Assembly: GCA_035578905.1 (NCBI GenBank)
Contig: JAQJVL010000110.1
Location: 1,883,131 to 1,947,130, forward strand
DNA: 64,000 bases
From: Stictocephala bisonia
Taxonomy: Eukaryota > Arthropoda > Insecta > Hemiptera > Membracidae
Direction: 5' to 3'
In this document: piece after piece, positions 22,946 through 32,616 of the stretch
Position numbering within the stretch: the stretch's first letter is position 1
Layout of the letters: the number at the start of each line of letters is the position of its first letter
Program-made: the position numbers and the translations under genes
The notes under the pieces: model-generated
Seen by the model: the letters and a program-made list of their open reading frames with translations, nothing else
Database searches by the model: none
What the model was told of the DNA's origin: nothing

Positions 22946-22978
22946 ATCTATAGATGTGTATTCATTGTTGTTACTCAC

Positions 22979-22996
22979 CTATGGGGCCAACTGGAC
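22979..22996 (-). CDS. Possible 18-nt micro-exon between two transposons
   Basis: On the minus strand TACTTTTTTTAG precedes 18 nt and a near-consensus donor ATAG/GTGAGT follows. In one frame it reads (G)-P-V-G-P-I-(G), a collagen-like Gly-X-Y pair with split glycine codons, and 18 nt is the length of two triplets. Another frame reads SSWPH and the third has a stop. No neighbouring Gly-X-Y exon was found, so this may be chance. Confidence 0.18.
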   Translation of the reverse strand, partial: VQLAP

Positions 22997-23399
22997 CTAA
23001 AAAAAGTATAGTCACCACCAGAGGCGGATTTGTAGATTTGCCGCCCCCAGGCACGGCAGACTTTCCGCCCTCCCACACTTATCAATCTTACATCCTCATT
23101 CCACTCTTCTAACCCTTTAACCATCGTAAATAAATGTGTTAAATTTTACCGATGAATACAAGTAGAATAGGAATATCCATCCTGTGTAAACAAGTCAGCA
23201 TATTTTTAAGTAGTTTAAGTTTAAGGACTTCTATCAGACAGCATAAGTAACGATTTGTGGATTTTTAATCTTATAACTAGTCTGTACGCGATTTCCGTCG
23301 TCTAATATCTCACCAGTTGTTCATAAGTTTTTTTTCAATTTGTGTTTACAAAACAAACAAATCAAAATGAGTAAGATGGAGATAATGTGATAGGAAACA

Positions 23400-24122
23400 G
23401 TACAGTCTAGCTAAAAGAATTTTTGTCTATAAAGATGGACTTTCTTATTATATCCGTATTCTTTTGTGGCCAAAAATGGGTCCTTGGGACTTATTTCGTA
23501 CTTTGAATGTTTTCAGACCATTCCTGTGAACAAGAGATTTGTCGTGTTTTGAGAGTGGTAAAGTTGCATTTTTCCACTCATTAAATCCTCACTCCGAAAA
23601 CTTTGTTTTACTAGAGTTTCTTTTTTACTAAGAACATAACACATACACTACAAAATACGCACCCAGTGATTTCAGAAAAACTAACCATTGTTGAGGAAAT
23701 GGTTCACTATTAGTGCGCTGAAACATATTTACTCTAAGCTGACTGTGCCATCGTTCATTTTGACAAAAACCAAACTTTGACTCATAATCACGAGTACTCT
23801 CATTCACTAACTAGTGAACAGGATCGTTTTCAATGCATTCTAATTATCTTCCGTCTGGTTAGTCTTTTTAATGCAGTCTCCTCATAGAATAAATTACCCT
23901 CATTATTTACATTACATTGGATTTCATTTTCACTTCCTTCATTGCTACTCTCCGAAAGTGAGGACGTTACTTAACTTTGTTTTGATTTGGCAAACTGTCG
24001 TCCTCATGTTCGGTAATTTGAATTGGTAATGTTTTGCTGAGAACAGAGTATTTTCTACCTCGTTTTTCTCTCCTTCATTTCTTATACTGTGAACCATTCA
24101 AACGTTTTCTTCCATGCGCCAT
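23400..24122 (-). pseudogene. Decayed hAT transposase N-terminus (TTF-type zinc finger region)
   Basis: It starts at an ATG at 24122 with MAHGRKRLNGSQYKK and then meets stops. Further down, near 23590-23500, FNEWKNATLPLSKHDKSLVH matches the WxxA-L-x-H-x-x-S-x-x-H pattern of the TTF zinc finger found before the catalytic domain of many hAT transposases. The RNase H-like and dimerisation regions are absent. Confidence 0.6.
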
Positions 24123-24345
24123 TTTCCCGCAATTTAATAGAAAAAATATGACACATTTAAAAATACTAAATAGAAACACGTTGACATTTATTATAAATGT
24201 ATGTACTAAGTAAAGCAGCAAGCACCATTCACGTGATCCACAATCCACAAAATATAATCTACTACTAGGCCTATTGCACTGTCAACAAAGGTTATAGAAA
24301 TACTCCAAATTCCAGAACTCAACTGACACTGAACCCGCTGAACTG

Positions 24346-24456
24346 AGATGGAAGGCTGTAGGGTAGCCAACCCGAGACGGAGGGCGGCAGGGTAGTCTAC
24401 CCAAGACGGCAGGGTAGTCTACCCGAGACGGAGGGCGGCAGGGTAGTCTACCCAAG
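24346..24456. repeat. Short GC-rich tandem repeat
   Basis: Three to four units of GGCGGCAGGGTAGTCTACCC, separated by AAGAC or GAGACGGAG, lie inside the hAT element. Unit lengths are about 22 and 30 bp. Confidence 0.75.
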
Positions 24457-24702
24457 ACTAAATATTGCAGATGTATTTAGAAAATACGGACTTACCCACG
24501 ACTCTTTACGAAATTCCCAAATTTCGACCAAAACTCCCACATAGTATCTAACTTTCAAATTTTTCATACTGAGTACAAAAGAATTGATCATTGATTGTCT
24601 TCCCGACATCATTTATCAACTCAAATTATGCCGCCCCTCGAAATTTACCGCCCCAAGCGAGTGCCTGGTCTGCCTGTGCGTAAATCCGCTACTGGTCAAC
24701 AC

Positions 24703-26214
24703 CGTTTTTGTGAGTAGTTTTTCTCTCTGTGTTTTATTCTTTTCGAATTAACTATCTTTCACTAGACTGGGTTGTTTCACCTTTTTTCCTGTTACCCCTA
24801 CCAACTCTTAATCAAAGGCCACTGACCAAAATGAATTACCGTTTGAAATTTCAGTTTGTTTTATACCTAATGGTTTTATAAATCTTCGTATTTTGCATCA
24901 ATACTTTTCATTGTTTGTTTCTGTTTTTGCCCCATTTCGACTTTCATAAAATCCAACAATTTCACTTGCTCGCCAAGTGGGTTTCATTGCAGGTTAATAT
25001 TATTAGTTTTGAGTGGTGGGTAAAAGATAGGAGTTGGTTCTGGAAAGTGTTTTAAAGTATTTGTCAAGTTTCGAATGGATTTTTTTTATTAAGGGCCAAA
25101 TTACTGTTCTTTGTTTATTTTTTTAGGCAAATGGTTCGAGGCTGTTATAGGGTTAAATTGGTTTTGCATGATTTTACGTATTCTAAGTCTTTGTTAAATC
25201 CGCTAGTTTTCCTTTCGCATTTTAGTTATAATCTGTATAATCAATTTAGATATTCCTTTTCTTATAATAAAAAAAAACACAATGTACTTTTATTCAGTGT
25301 CTTTACTATTTATTATTTTATTCTAATTTTTTAATTAAAAAAAAAAATCAGTATAGGATCTCAAATTTTGGAGTTTTCATAATTTTCAACTCGTTATTGG
25401 AAATGTGGATTTTCACACGGTATTAATGTGAAATCAAAATCTAACCAACGAACACTACGGAACTACGTATGTGTATTCAGTGTTCTGAGATGAACTGTCA
25501 CTGTTCTGAGATGTGAGAGATGTTCTTATTTTTATACATCATGTAATATTTATTCTTTTTAAGTTGCCGCGTTTCCTTGAGATCTGTGCATGTTGGTGAA
25601 GAAGTAAGTATACAAGAATTAAACCGGTACTTTTAAAAATTCGAAACAACTCTGCCTTGTTACTGTTACATAGTATGGCTTGTAACTTTGTATGCTTAGT
25701 TTAAATTCCAGACGAAACGTGTACAGATCTCCTTCACACCAAGACGAGACGGACAATGTTCACACATTCAATCAATCAGTCATCATTAACAATAATAAAG
25801 TAGTTAGTCCTTTTCTTATATTCACTGGCGTATTTTATTAATTGCAAACGTTAAAATGTCATAGGTCTATGGAGTACTGACTTACATACAACACATAGCC
25901 CAGTATTTCCCCCAGTTTTTAGAAATCCATCGGGGATGTGTTAAATTACTGCACTGATAATAACAAATTCTGATAGCTTTCAAAATTACTGAATCGATAT
26001 GAACATTATTTTTGCTATGGATGTTCGTATCTACCGTATAGTATGCAAATACCTCTGAAAACGTTATCCTGAATCATGTTTGAATGTAGAGGCCAACGGT
26101 TCACGTCGTAGAGATTTCATTCACTAAACACAGTCGTGCATCACATGTTCGTGCTGAAGCTGTAATATAAACATTCCAGAACTACATGACCTTGCAGCGT
26201 GTAATGAATATTGG
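24703..26214. other. AT-rich sequence, nothing recognised
   Basis: No supported gene, RNA or repeat is seen on either strand. Confidence 0.4.
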
Positions 26215-26660
26215 AATCAGTAACAAGGCAACAAAGCCCGGCATGACAAATTACATGCATGTCCAGCAGGAGTAGAGTTATGACAGAGTCCAGGAGGCTG
26301 GAGGGACTGCCAAGATTGCGAGCCAATATAAACCGCATTTGACGATGAGTTATACACGCGCCCCACGCACAGAGGTCTTTGGCGATGGTAGGGCGCGCCC
26401 CCGACGTGTCTCTGCCTCCAGACCATTGTCTGGAACCGGCAAGGTGCCCTCGTCGAACCTACACAACCGACCGACCACCGGAGTGCGATTCGAGGAAGTT
26501 GATGACCTAAAACACAGTGGGATCCTGACTGAAGTGTTGTCTGGATGGTCATTACTGTCAGTATGGAAGTTGACATTTGTAAGGTTGAGCAACGTCTGAA
26601 GGGTTGGACAGCAGGAGTGACACAGGGATCACTGCCAAGGCGATCTTCCATGCCAGGACT
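26215..26660 (-). other. GC-rich block with overlapping open frames, unassigned
   Basis: A 144-codon frame (26651-26217, minus) overlaps other open frames on both strands. Local high G+C explains much of the openness. In another minus frame the start of the block reads like a hydrophobic leader (ALAVIPVSLLLSN) but soon meets a stop. No domain is recognised. It could be a decayed exon or a conserved non-coding block. Confidence 0.25.
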
Positions 26661-26949
26661 CTCAATCCGAGATGAGTCAATAGAAAATTATATACCGAAG
26701 ATCCTAGATGTAATCATACACACTGATCAGAGCTAACGTGCATCGTTAAAAATCAAGAAATACCACAAAATTCGTCCTCTGAAAGCATCGAACTACTTTC
26801 TATGAAGAAAGCCGTCTTATATTGAACGGAAGGTGCAAAACCACCTGCCCGAAGAGACCTGAGAGGCAGCAGCCTGAAGAACAAACTAATCACACTTCCG
26901 GTTGATAGAAAGGCCCAGCTACACTGATCTTGAATTCACCAATAAAATC

Positions 26950-27840
26950 AGATCGATAGGAAAATCACAATTATAACTGTTGGAGTTTTATAATAGATTT
27001 AATTCAAACTAACACACGTTTCTTGAATAGAACTATCAATACAACACTTTATGGAACGAAGCCATCATAGAAACCTGCAACAAGGTGTTTGCAGGAATGC
27101 ACTTCCTAAAAAGGCTACAAAGATTTCTGCCTCTAGACATGAAACTGAATCTGGTCAAATCACTCATCTTTCCTTACTTTACTTACTGCAACTGTATCAC
27201 TTAGTGAAAGACTGCAACGTTCACAAATGTACTGTCTCCGTTTTGCTTTTGACTTGAGACGAAATGAACATATAACTACATATTAAATTCGATCCAAAAT
27301 GTTTAAATGTACTGATCAGAGAAAAATCAAAATCCTTTCATTAACTCACTCTTTCATCCATGCAAAAATTCCTAAATATTTCTCTGACACGTTTGAATTT
27401 GCGTCTCAAATTAATGCGAAGAGTTAACGATCAGGTCCGTTCCTCTTACGCATGCCTTATCGTATAACTGCAGCTTATGACAGATCATTTACAGTAACTG
27501 CTTGCCGACTTTGGAATTCCCTTCCTGTCAACATAATTTCCATTTCCAGCTCACCTCGGTTTGTGGTGTCATTAAAACAATATTATATGGAGCGGATAGC
27601 TGGCGCTGGTTCGTCCTGAGTTGCGGGCCTAGCTGTCGGATAGGAGGCTAAAGGTGTGTGTGAGTGTGTTGAAATAGATATTTAGTTTTAAAATTATATA
27701 ATTCATAAAATGTACATTCTATACTGGAATGATTAATTTTACTTCGTTTTTTAAGGTTAAGTGTAAGAAAGTGCCATGAGACCCTAACTTCGCCTTTGTG
27801 TAAATTAGTATTTTTACAAATAAAGAAATTTGACAGTTAA
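26950..27840 (+). mobile_element. 5'-truncated LINE 3' end, partner candidate for the SINE tails
   Basis: Around 27050-27190 the plus strand reads WNEAIIETCNKVFAGMHFLK, RLQRFLPLDMKLNLVKSLI, then FPYFTYCN. Around 27505-27617 it reads LWNSLPVNIISISSSPRFV and ends shortly after MERIAGAGSS, a typical LINE RT C-terminus. Stops and frameshifts lie between. The 3' UTR has GGTTAAGTGTAAGAAAG, CCCTAACTTCGCCT and ends in ACAAATAAAGAAATTTGACA. This 3' end is similar to the tails of SINEs A and B in this window. Confidence 0.7.
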
Positions 27841-27844
27841 TAGT

Positions 27845-28290
27845 TTAGCTTGTACACTGTGTTGACTTTTCCTGGGAAAGCTGTTACATGAGAACAACAC
27901 TGTGTATCTATAATTGTTGTGCACGATCAGTGAAGCCCGGTCAGTGATACCGGGTGTCAGGTTGTGCAAGGGGTAGGTAGGTACAGGTGTCGTATGGCTG
28001 GCTGACTGGCCAGGCAGGTGGGATCTTCACGAGTCAATGCGTCCTCCGACGTGAAACCATAAACCGGAAAGGCTTCCCAGACACTTGATAGCGGAGCTTC
28101 CGGTCAGCCGATCCATTCCATTGTCACCATCTCCCCACGGGACCTCCTGGCGACATCACACCTCGTCACCCCCTCAGGCGAGATTAATGACCTACCTAAT
28201 CTGTCAGAGCAACCACCTCCTCGCTCTAAGATGGATGAATAATCTTTCTAAATCAGTGTATCAAGCGAATATCATGATTTTTTAAAAATA
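27845..28290. other. GC-richer block, no gene recognised
   Basis: From about 27930 to 28230 the sequence is GC-rich but no frame on either strand shows a recognisable protein. Possible regulatory DNA. Confidence 0.2.
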
Positions 28291-28639
28291 TCTATGTATT
28301 TGAATTTTAATAGTAGGCTTTAACACACATAATTGGGCCAGACAATAAACGACCTGCGTCTTATATTTAGCGCATTTAGGGGTTCCAGCAGCAGAGGGAG
28401 GGTTGTTCCACATCTGAGCTGCCTTAATTCACGGGCGTGGCTAACTTCCACCTTCAAGTGTTCAACTTCCACAACAGTGTTTAGTTGCAACAAAATAACT
28501 GTAATTAACTGTACAAGTTTGTTTAATTGCTATTTATTGTTTACATTATTATTCACTGCTTTATGCTCGATTCGTTGATGTTAATCAAACCAACTAATGG
28601 TATCTGTTGTTAATGATGTACTATTGCGCCACCAGCACG

Positions 28640-29085
28640 CGTCATTTCGTCTCCTAGTTGCCACGACATGTTTCATGGGATTAAACAGTGGGAGAAGAGT
28701 AGTTCTCTATCTCACTTCCACCACTCAGTGCATCTAACTCGCACCAGTGTATTCAGAGGGTCGTTTTCCAAGCGGCATGTGTATAGAAGGATTGTTTGAC
28801 CAGGCGAGTAAAGCGCGAATTCGTCGACGTTCTGATCGCGGCCTCCCACAGGATCATTTTGCTCGTTAGTGGAAACAAACGAGAATGTGTTCCTGGAAGC
28901 AAATAAATGCGCATTATACTCCAAGTGTTGATGTCCGCCACGGCCGCCTTCCTGAATAATGCAGCGCGACAGAACGTCTCCTAGGTGCGACACGGGTTGA
29001 CGGTGACACGTCGAAAAACAAGTTTCTTGAGTTACAGATCGACTCAGATGTACTTGATTTTTCTTACACAAAGGTGCCTTAATTT
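28640..29085 (-). other. GC-richer block with a 119-codon open frame, unassigned
   Basis: A minus-strand open frame (29071-28712) covers this block, and a second frame is partly open. No motif or domain is recognised and no clear acceptor was found. A GAA/GTGAGA site lies near its end. It is treated as unassigned rather than a gene. Confidence 0.2.
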
Positions 29086-29500
29086 ACAAGTAATGTGTTT
29101 AAAAATAAAACACGCAGATTTTGTCGTTGTAGATTAGAGAGGCCTTGAGTAGAGCGATTTTAAAACGAAAGAAAGAAAAAATCAGTAAATAAATACAGCA
29201 TACAAGAAATAAAACAAATAAAACTAAATCCATCCCGCTCTGGTCCCTGAACAGTGTTAGCTACTCGTATGTAAATAATCAAGCCACATCTGTCTTGTTT
29301 TTGTTTTAAGTTCGTGCTTTTATGTTCACTTAATTAATATATGTTTGTGAACTATTTAGTAAAGAGATCCCGGTTCTGAATCTTTAGTCTTCGTTCTATA
29401 AAATGTATTATGTAAACAATATTACAGGAATATTAGTAAACAATTACTTTAAAACTAGACAAGACTATTTGTGTAAACTTGAATAAATTCACCCACCCAG

Positions 29501-29836
29501 CCTCATAGGTCATTTTACCCCTAAATACGTTACTACGAGACCCATTTTACCCCTGAATCCGTGACTACAAGGCTCATTTACCCCTAAATTCGTGACTGCA
29601 AGACCCATTTTACCCCTAAATCCGTGACTACAAAACCCATTTTACCCCTAAATCCGTTGCTACAAGACCCATTTTACCCATAAATCCGTGACTACGAGGT
29701 CCATTTACATCTAAATTCGTGACTACAAGACCCATTTTACCCCTAAATCCATGACTACAGGGCCCATTTTACCCTTAATTCCGTGACTACAAGACCCATT
29801 TTACCTCTAAATCCGTGACTACAAGACCCATTTTAA
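29501..29836. repeat. Minisatellite, about 33-bp unit, about 10 copies
   Basis: Units of the form GACTACAAGACCCATTTTAC, CCCTAAATCCGT repeat with point changes and small length changes. The array ends abruptly at 29836 after CCCATTTTA. Confidence 0.85.
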
Positions 29837-30104
29837 GTTCATGTACGAACACGAATTTAATGTAATTAAAACACGAATTAATTTAGAATTAAAGTTCAAG
29901 CTACAAATACAGTAAGGTGGCTTTATAAGACTTCAACCTAGAGATATAGGGTTAATGTCAGTTTTTGAATGCTAGATGGTGAGTTGTATAAATTATAACA
30001 TCCAGTAAATGGCATATAAATAGTAATTGACGTTTTAGATTTTTGTCAATTTCACTCACCACTCCACAAGAGCCGCAGCGGTGCGTGTGAACTTTATTCA
30101 ACGA

Positions 30105-30265
30105 GTGAAGTATTTATCGTTAACCCAGTCGGAGATTCGAACCTGGTTCATTGGAATCCGTAATCCTACCACACCGGTAGATATATACTCGAGTGCGACA
30201 AGTCATTCGAGTTGTAGCCTCGAACCCAGGGAGGTCGACACAGCTAAAGCCGTTTTGTCATAATT
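30105..30265 (-). mobile_element. Possible tRNA-derived SINE remnant
   Basis: On the minus strand two box-B-like segments occur, CCTGGGTTCGAGGCT near 30225 and CCAGGTTCGAATCTCCG near 30140. The second is preceded by TGTGGTAGGATTACGG. The layout suggests a tRNA-related repeat, but no complete cloverleaf is apparent and no sister copy is seen in this window. Confidence 0.3.
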
Positions 30266-30717
30266 ACCTGCGGTATTTGCATGGACACCGTCGGAACAAA
30301 AGGCAGTACTTTACAAATAGCAGGCTTGGTACAACAATACTCACCTGACACCCGCCTGTTACATTGAAAGTTGACTGACGTGACATTTCGGAACAAACTT
30401 ACGTTGTTATGACGAAGAAAACTCACTTATTTGGATCTTTTTTATACAATTTGTAGAGATAAAACTTGCATGATCGAATAAAAATTTATAAAGTTAGATT
30501 TAGGCCTTTCAAAAACAAGGGTTTCATCACAAAAAGCAAGAAGCAACTAAAATAAAATTTGTAAAAAATATGAAATTATTAAAAGATATAAAAAAATATT
30601 AATTAGTATTCAAGTATTTGTCTTTAATGGTTCTTATAAAACAAAATTGCGAATAAAATCATTAATTATTGATAAAAATACATTGAAACCTCTATTACAA
30701 CCCTCGAGTTTATGGTC

Positions 30718-31929
30718 TATAAGTCGCGCCATCGAAATTCCGCTCTGGGTGACTCCCTGTGAGTGAGGGTGCGCAGGTAAAAACGAATGTCGGCCTGAAA
30801 ACATTGTTTTTCTGTGGGAAAAAGCCGACTAAGTTTATGATGTTATTGCTCTGAAGAGACGGTCCTTCCCTTTGGGTTTTAGTGTTCTCGAGGTGACCGA
30901 CACAACACTAGTCAGTTACAGTCTTCTGTGCAGTAACTCACAAAATACTTAACCCTTTGAATCCCGGGTATTTTTTTAAAAATATCTGCCAAAAATCCTA
31001 GCATTTTTATTGTGGTGTCTGCCAAAAATCCCGGGTCTATTTTGCCAATTTCGCAGTATTTTACTAAAAAATTAATTTTTCGCTTGTTTTTTAATAAAAC
31101 CTTATGATTATTTTACCACTTTATTCCAAATAAAGTGTACTACAAAACTACATAAATATAAAATAAGTATTCAAATAACAAATGTTTCGTAAAGAAAAAA
31201 GTACTTACCGAAAAAAATTGTTTGCCGAAAACTTTTCACTTTTTGTCCATGAAGGAAGTAGTAAAAAATTAGATATGACAAATATGATTGTATCACCTTG
31301 AAGCCCATTGTTTATTTAACAACTTCATAAAATTTCATCACTTTATCACAAAAAATAAAATAGACAATAATAGTTGTCAAGCTGTCAACTGACCGCCATA
31401 GAGATCGACGCGAATTGCAATGCTCAGTTGATTATAGGTTATAAAATAATTCAACGTGCTATATAAAGTTCAGAAATAATTTATACATAAACTATGATTC
31501 TTTACGGTCAGCTTAGTATAAAACATGTGTAATTTTATCATAATTTAATATTAGAAAAAAATTTTTTTGCGAAGATTCGTATATACGGACGTCGGGATTT
31601 CTTGCAGATACCCTTCAGGTCCGTATATACGAACGCCGGGATTTCTTGCAGATACTTTTCAGGTTCATATATACGAACCTCGGGATCGTAAGGGGTTTTA
31701 GTGTTCTCGAGGTGACCGACACAACACTAGTCAGTTACAGTCTTCTGCCCAGTAACTCACAAAATACTTAAAAACACCCAGCAGTTGATACGGCCGGAGA
31801 GAGGCAATATGAAAAATGTGCACACCCTTAGATGTATATAGTACCCTGCATGGATGTGCATACCCTTATAGTATGGAGTTTGGCTAGTAGCGGCCGACCC
31901 AGAGCGGGACTTAGTTGGCGCGACTTATA
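30718..31929. mobile_element. TIR element M1, copy 1, carrying a nested insertion
   Basis: The ends are inverted: TATAAGTCGCGCCA, then CGCTCTGGGT on the left, with the exact complement order on the right (ACCCAGAGCGGG, then TGGCGCGACTTATA). The same element, shorter and with the same ends, lies at 49081-49396. Here the middle is interrupted by about 740 bp starting at 30953. TA at both edges is compatible with a Tc1/mariner-type target, but the family is not certain. Confidence 0.7.
30953..31695. mobile_element. Nested TTAA-adjacent insertion flanked by 79-bp direct repeats
   Basis: The left end CCCTTTGAATCCCGGG follows TTAA (30949-30952). The right end, inverted, is CCCCTTACGATCCCGAGG. Near the right end a roughly 54-bp unit containing GGGATTTCTTGCAGATAC is repeated about 2.5 times. 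The host sequence GGTTTTAGTGTTCTCGAGG through CAAAATACTTA occurs on both sides (about 30874-30952 and 31693-31772), far longer than a transposase target duplication. Confidence 0.5.
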
Positions 31930-32324
31930 CATCAATGATTACAACTGACACAGAAAAAACAGGAAATAATAAGAGACTTTAACGTTGGGTTTGTCACAAG
32001 ATGTATTTTGTATTGCAGTATATAGAACAGGGACCTTGTTTTCTCCTTATGATCTTTTTTTGTTCATACTGTAGTATATTAATAAATAATAAACAAAAAT
32101 ATAACCGGGGTTTCAGCTGGCCATCCTGGAAAACTACGAAAATGAGGAAAAAGGGAAAATATATATTTCTACTACATTAATATAGCGTTGTGGGTAGTAA
32201 ATTTGTGTGAAATTTTCTCTGGATAATGATTGTGGCAAGGGTTTTGTGATCGGACTATCATTAAGCATGCTAGCACCGAAAAGTGCCAGTTTGAATAAAG
32301 TTATGTTTTTTTAGGATATGTGGA

Positions 32325-32510
32325 GTATTGTTGGTTAGGTTAAGTTAATTTTGGTTAGTTTATGTACGGTTTGGTTAGGTTATGCTAGCTTTTTTTAGTC
32401 TATGTTAGGTTCCGCGGAGTACCTAACTAAAACTAATCTAACCATACAAAGCCAAACTTAACCTTAAAATACCCGACCTATATACCCTAACAAAACATAA
32501 CCGTGCCTAA
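32325..32510. repeat. GGTTAGGTTA-rich inverted-repeat-like segment
   Basis: The left half repeats GGTTAGGTTA-like words and the right half their complement (ACCTAACTAAAACTAATCTA), so the strand could fold back. It immediately precedes the 86-bp array. Confidence 0.4.
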
Positions 32511-32616
32511 CTGGAACTTTTCCGGAACTAACGCGCTTAAAAATGGTCCCTGTTCAAACTTCAGTAGACACGGTAGGCATAAATGCAAAGTAGCTAAGAA
32601 GTCTATTGCGGTAATA

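Larger units (their letters stand above)
23019..24694 (-). mobile_element. hAT DNA transposon, deleted, with 8-bp target duplication
   Basis: The termini are CAGAGGCGGATTT and, inverted, CAGTAGCGGATTT, the common hAT consensus form. The flanks GTCACCAC (23011-23018) and GTCAACAC (24695-24702) match at 7 of 8, the expected hAT target duplication. The minus strand holds a decayed transposase N-terminus from 24122 to about 23400. The element also contains a small GC-rich tandem array (24346-24456). It is non-autonomous, as the catalytic part is missing. Confidence 0.8.

Noticed and set aside
32325..32400. Interstitial telomere (TTAGG)n
   Set aside because: Words are GGTTAGGTTA-like but irregular and mixed with the complementary strand. 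No run of perfect TTAGG units exists.
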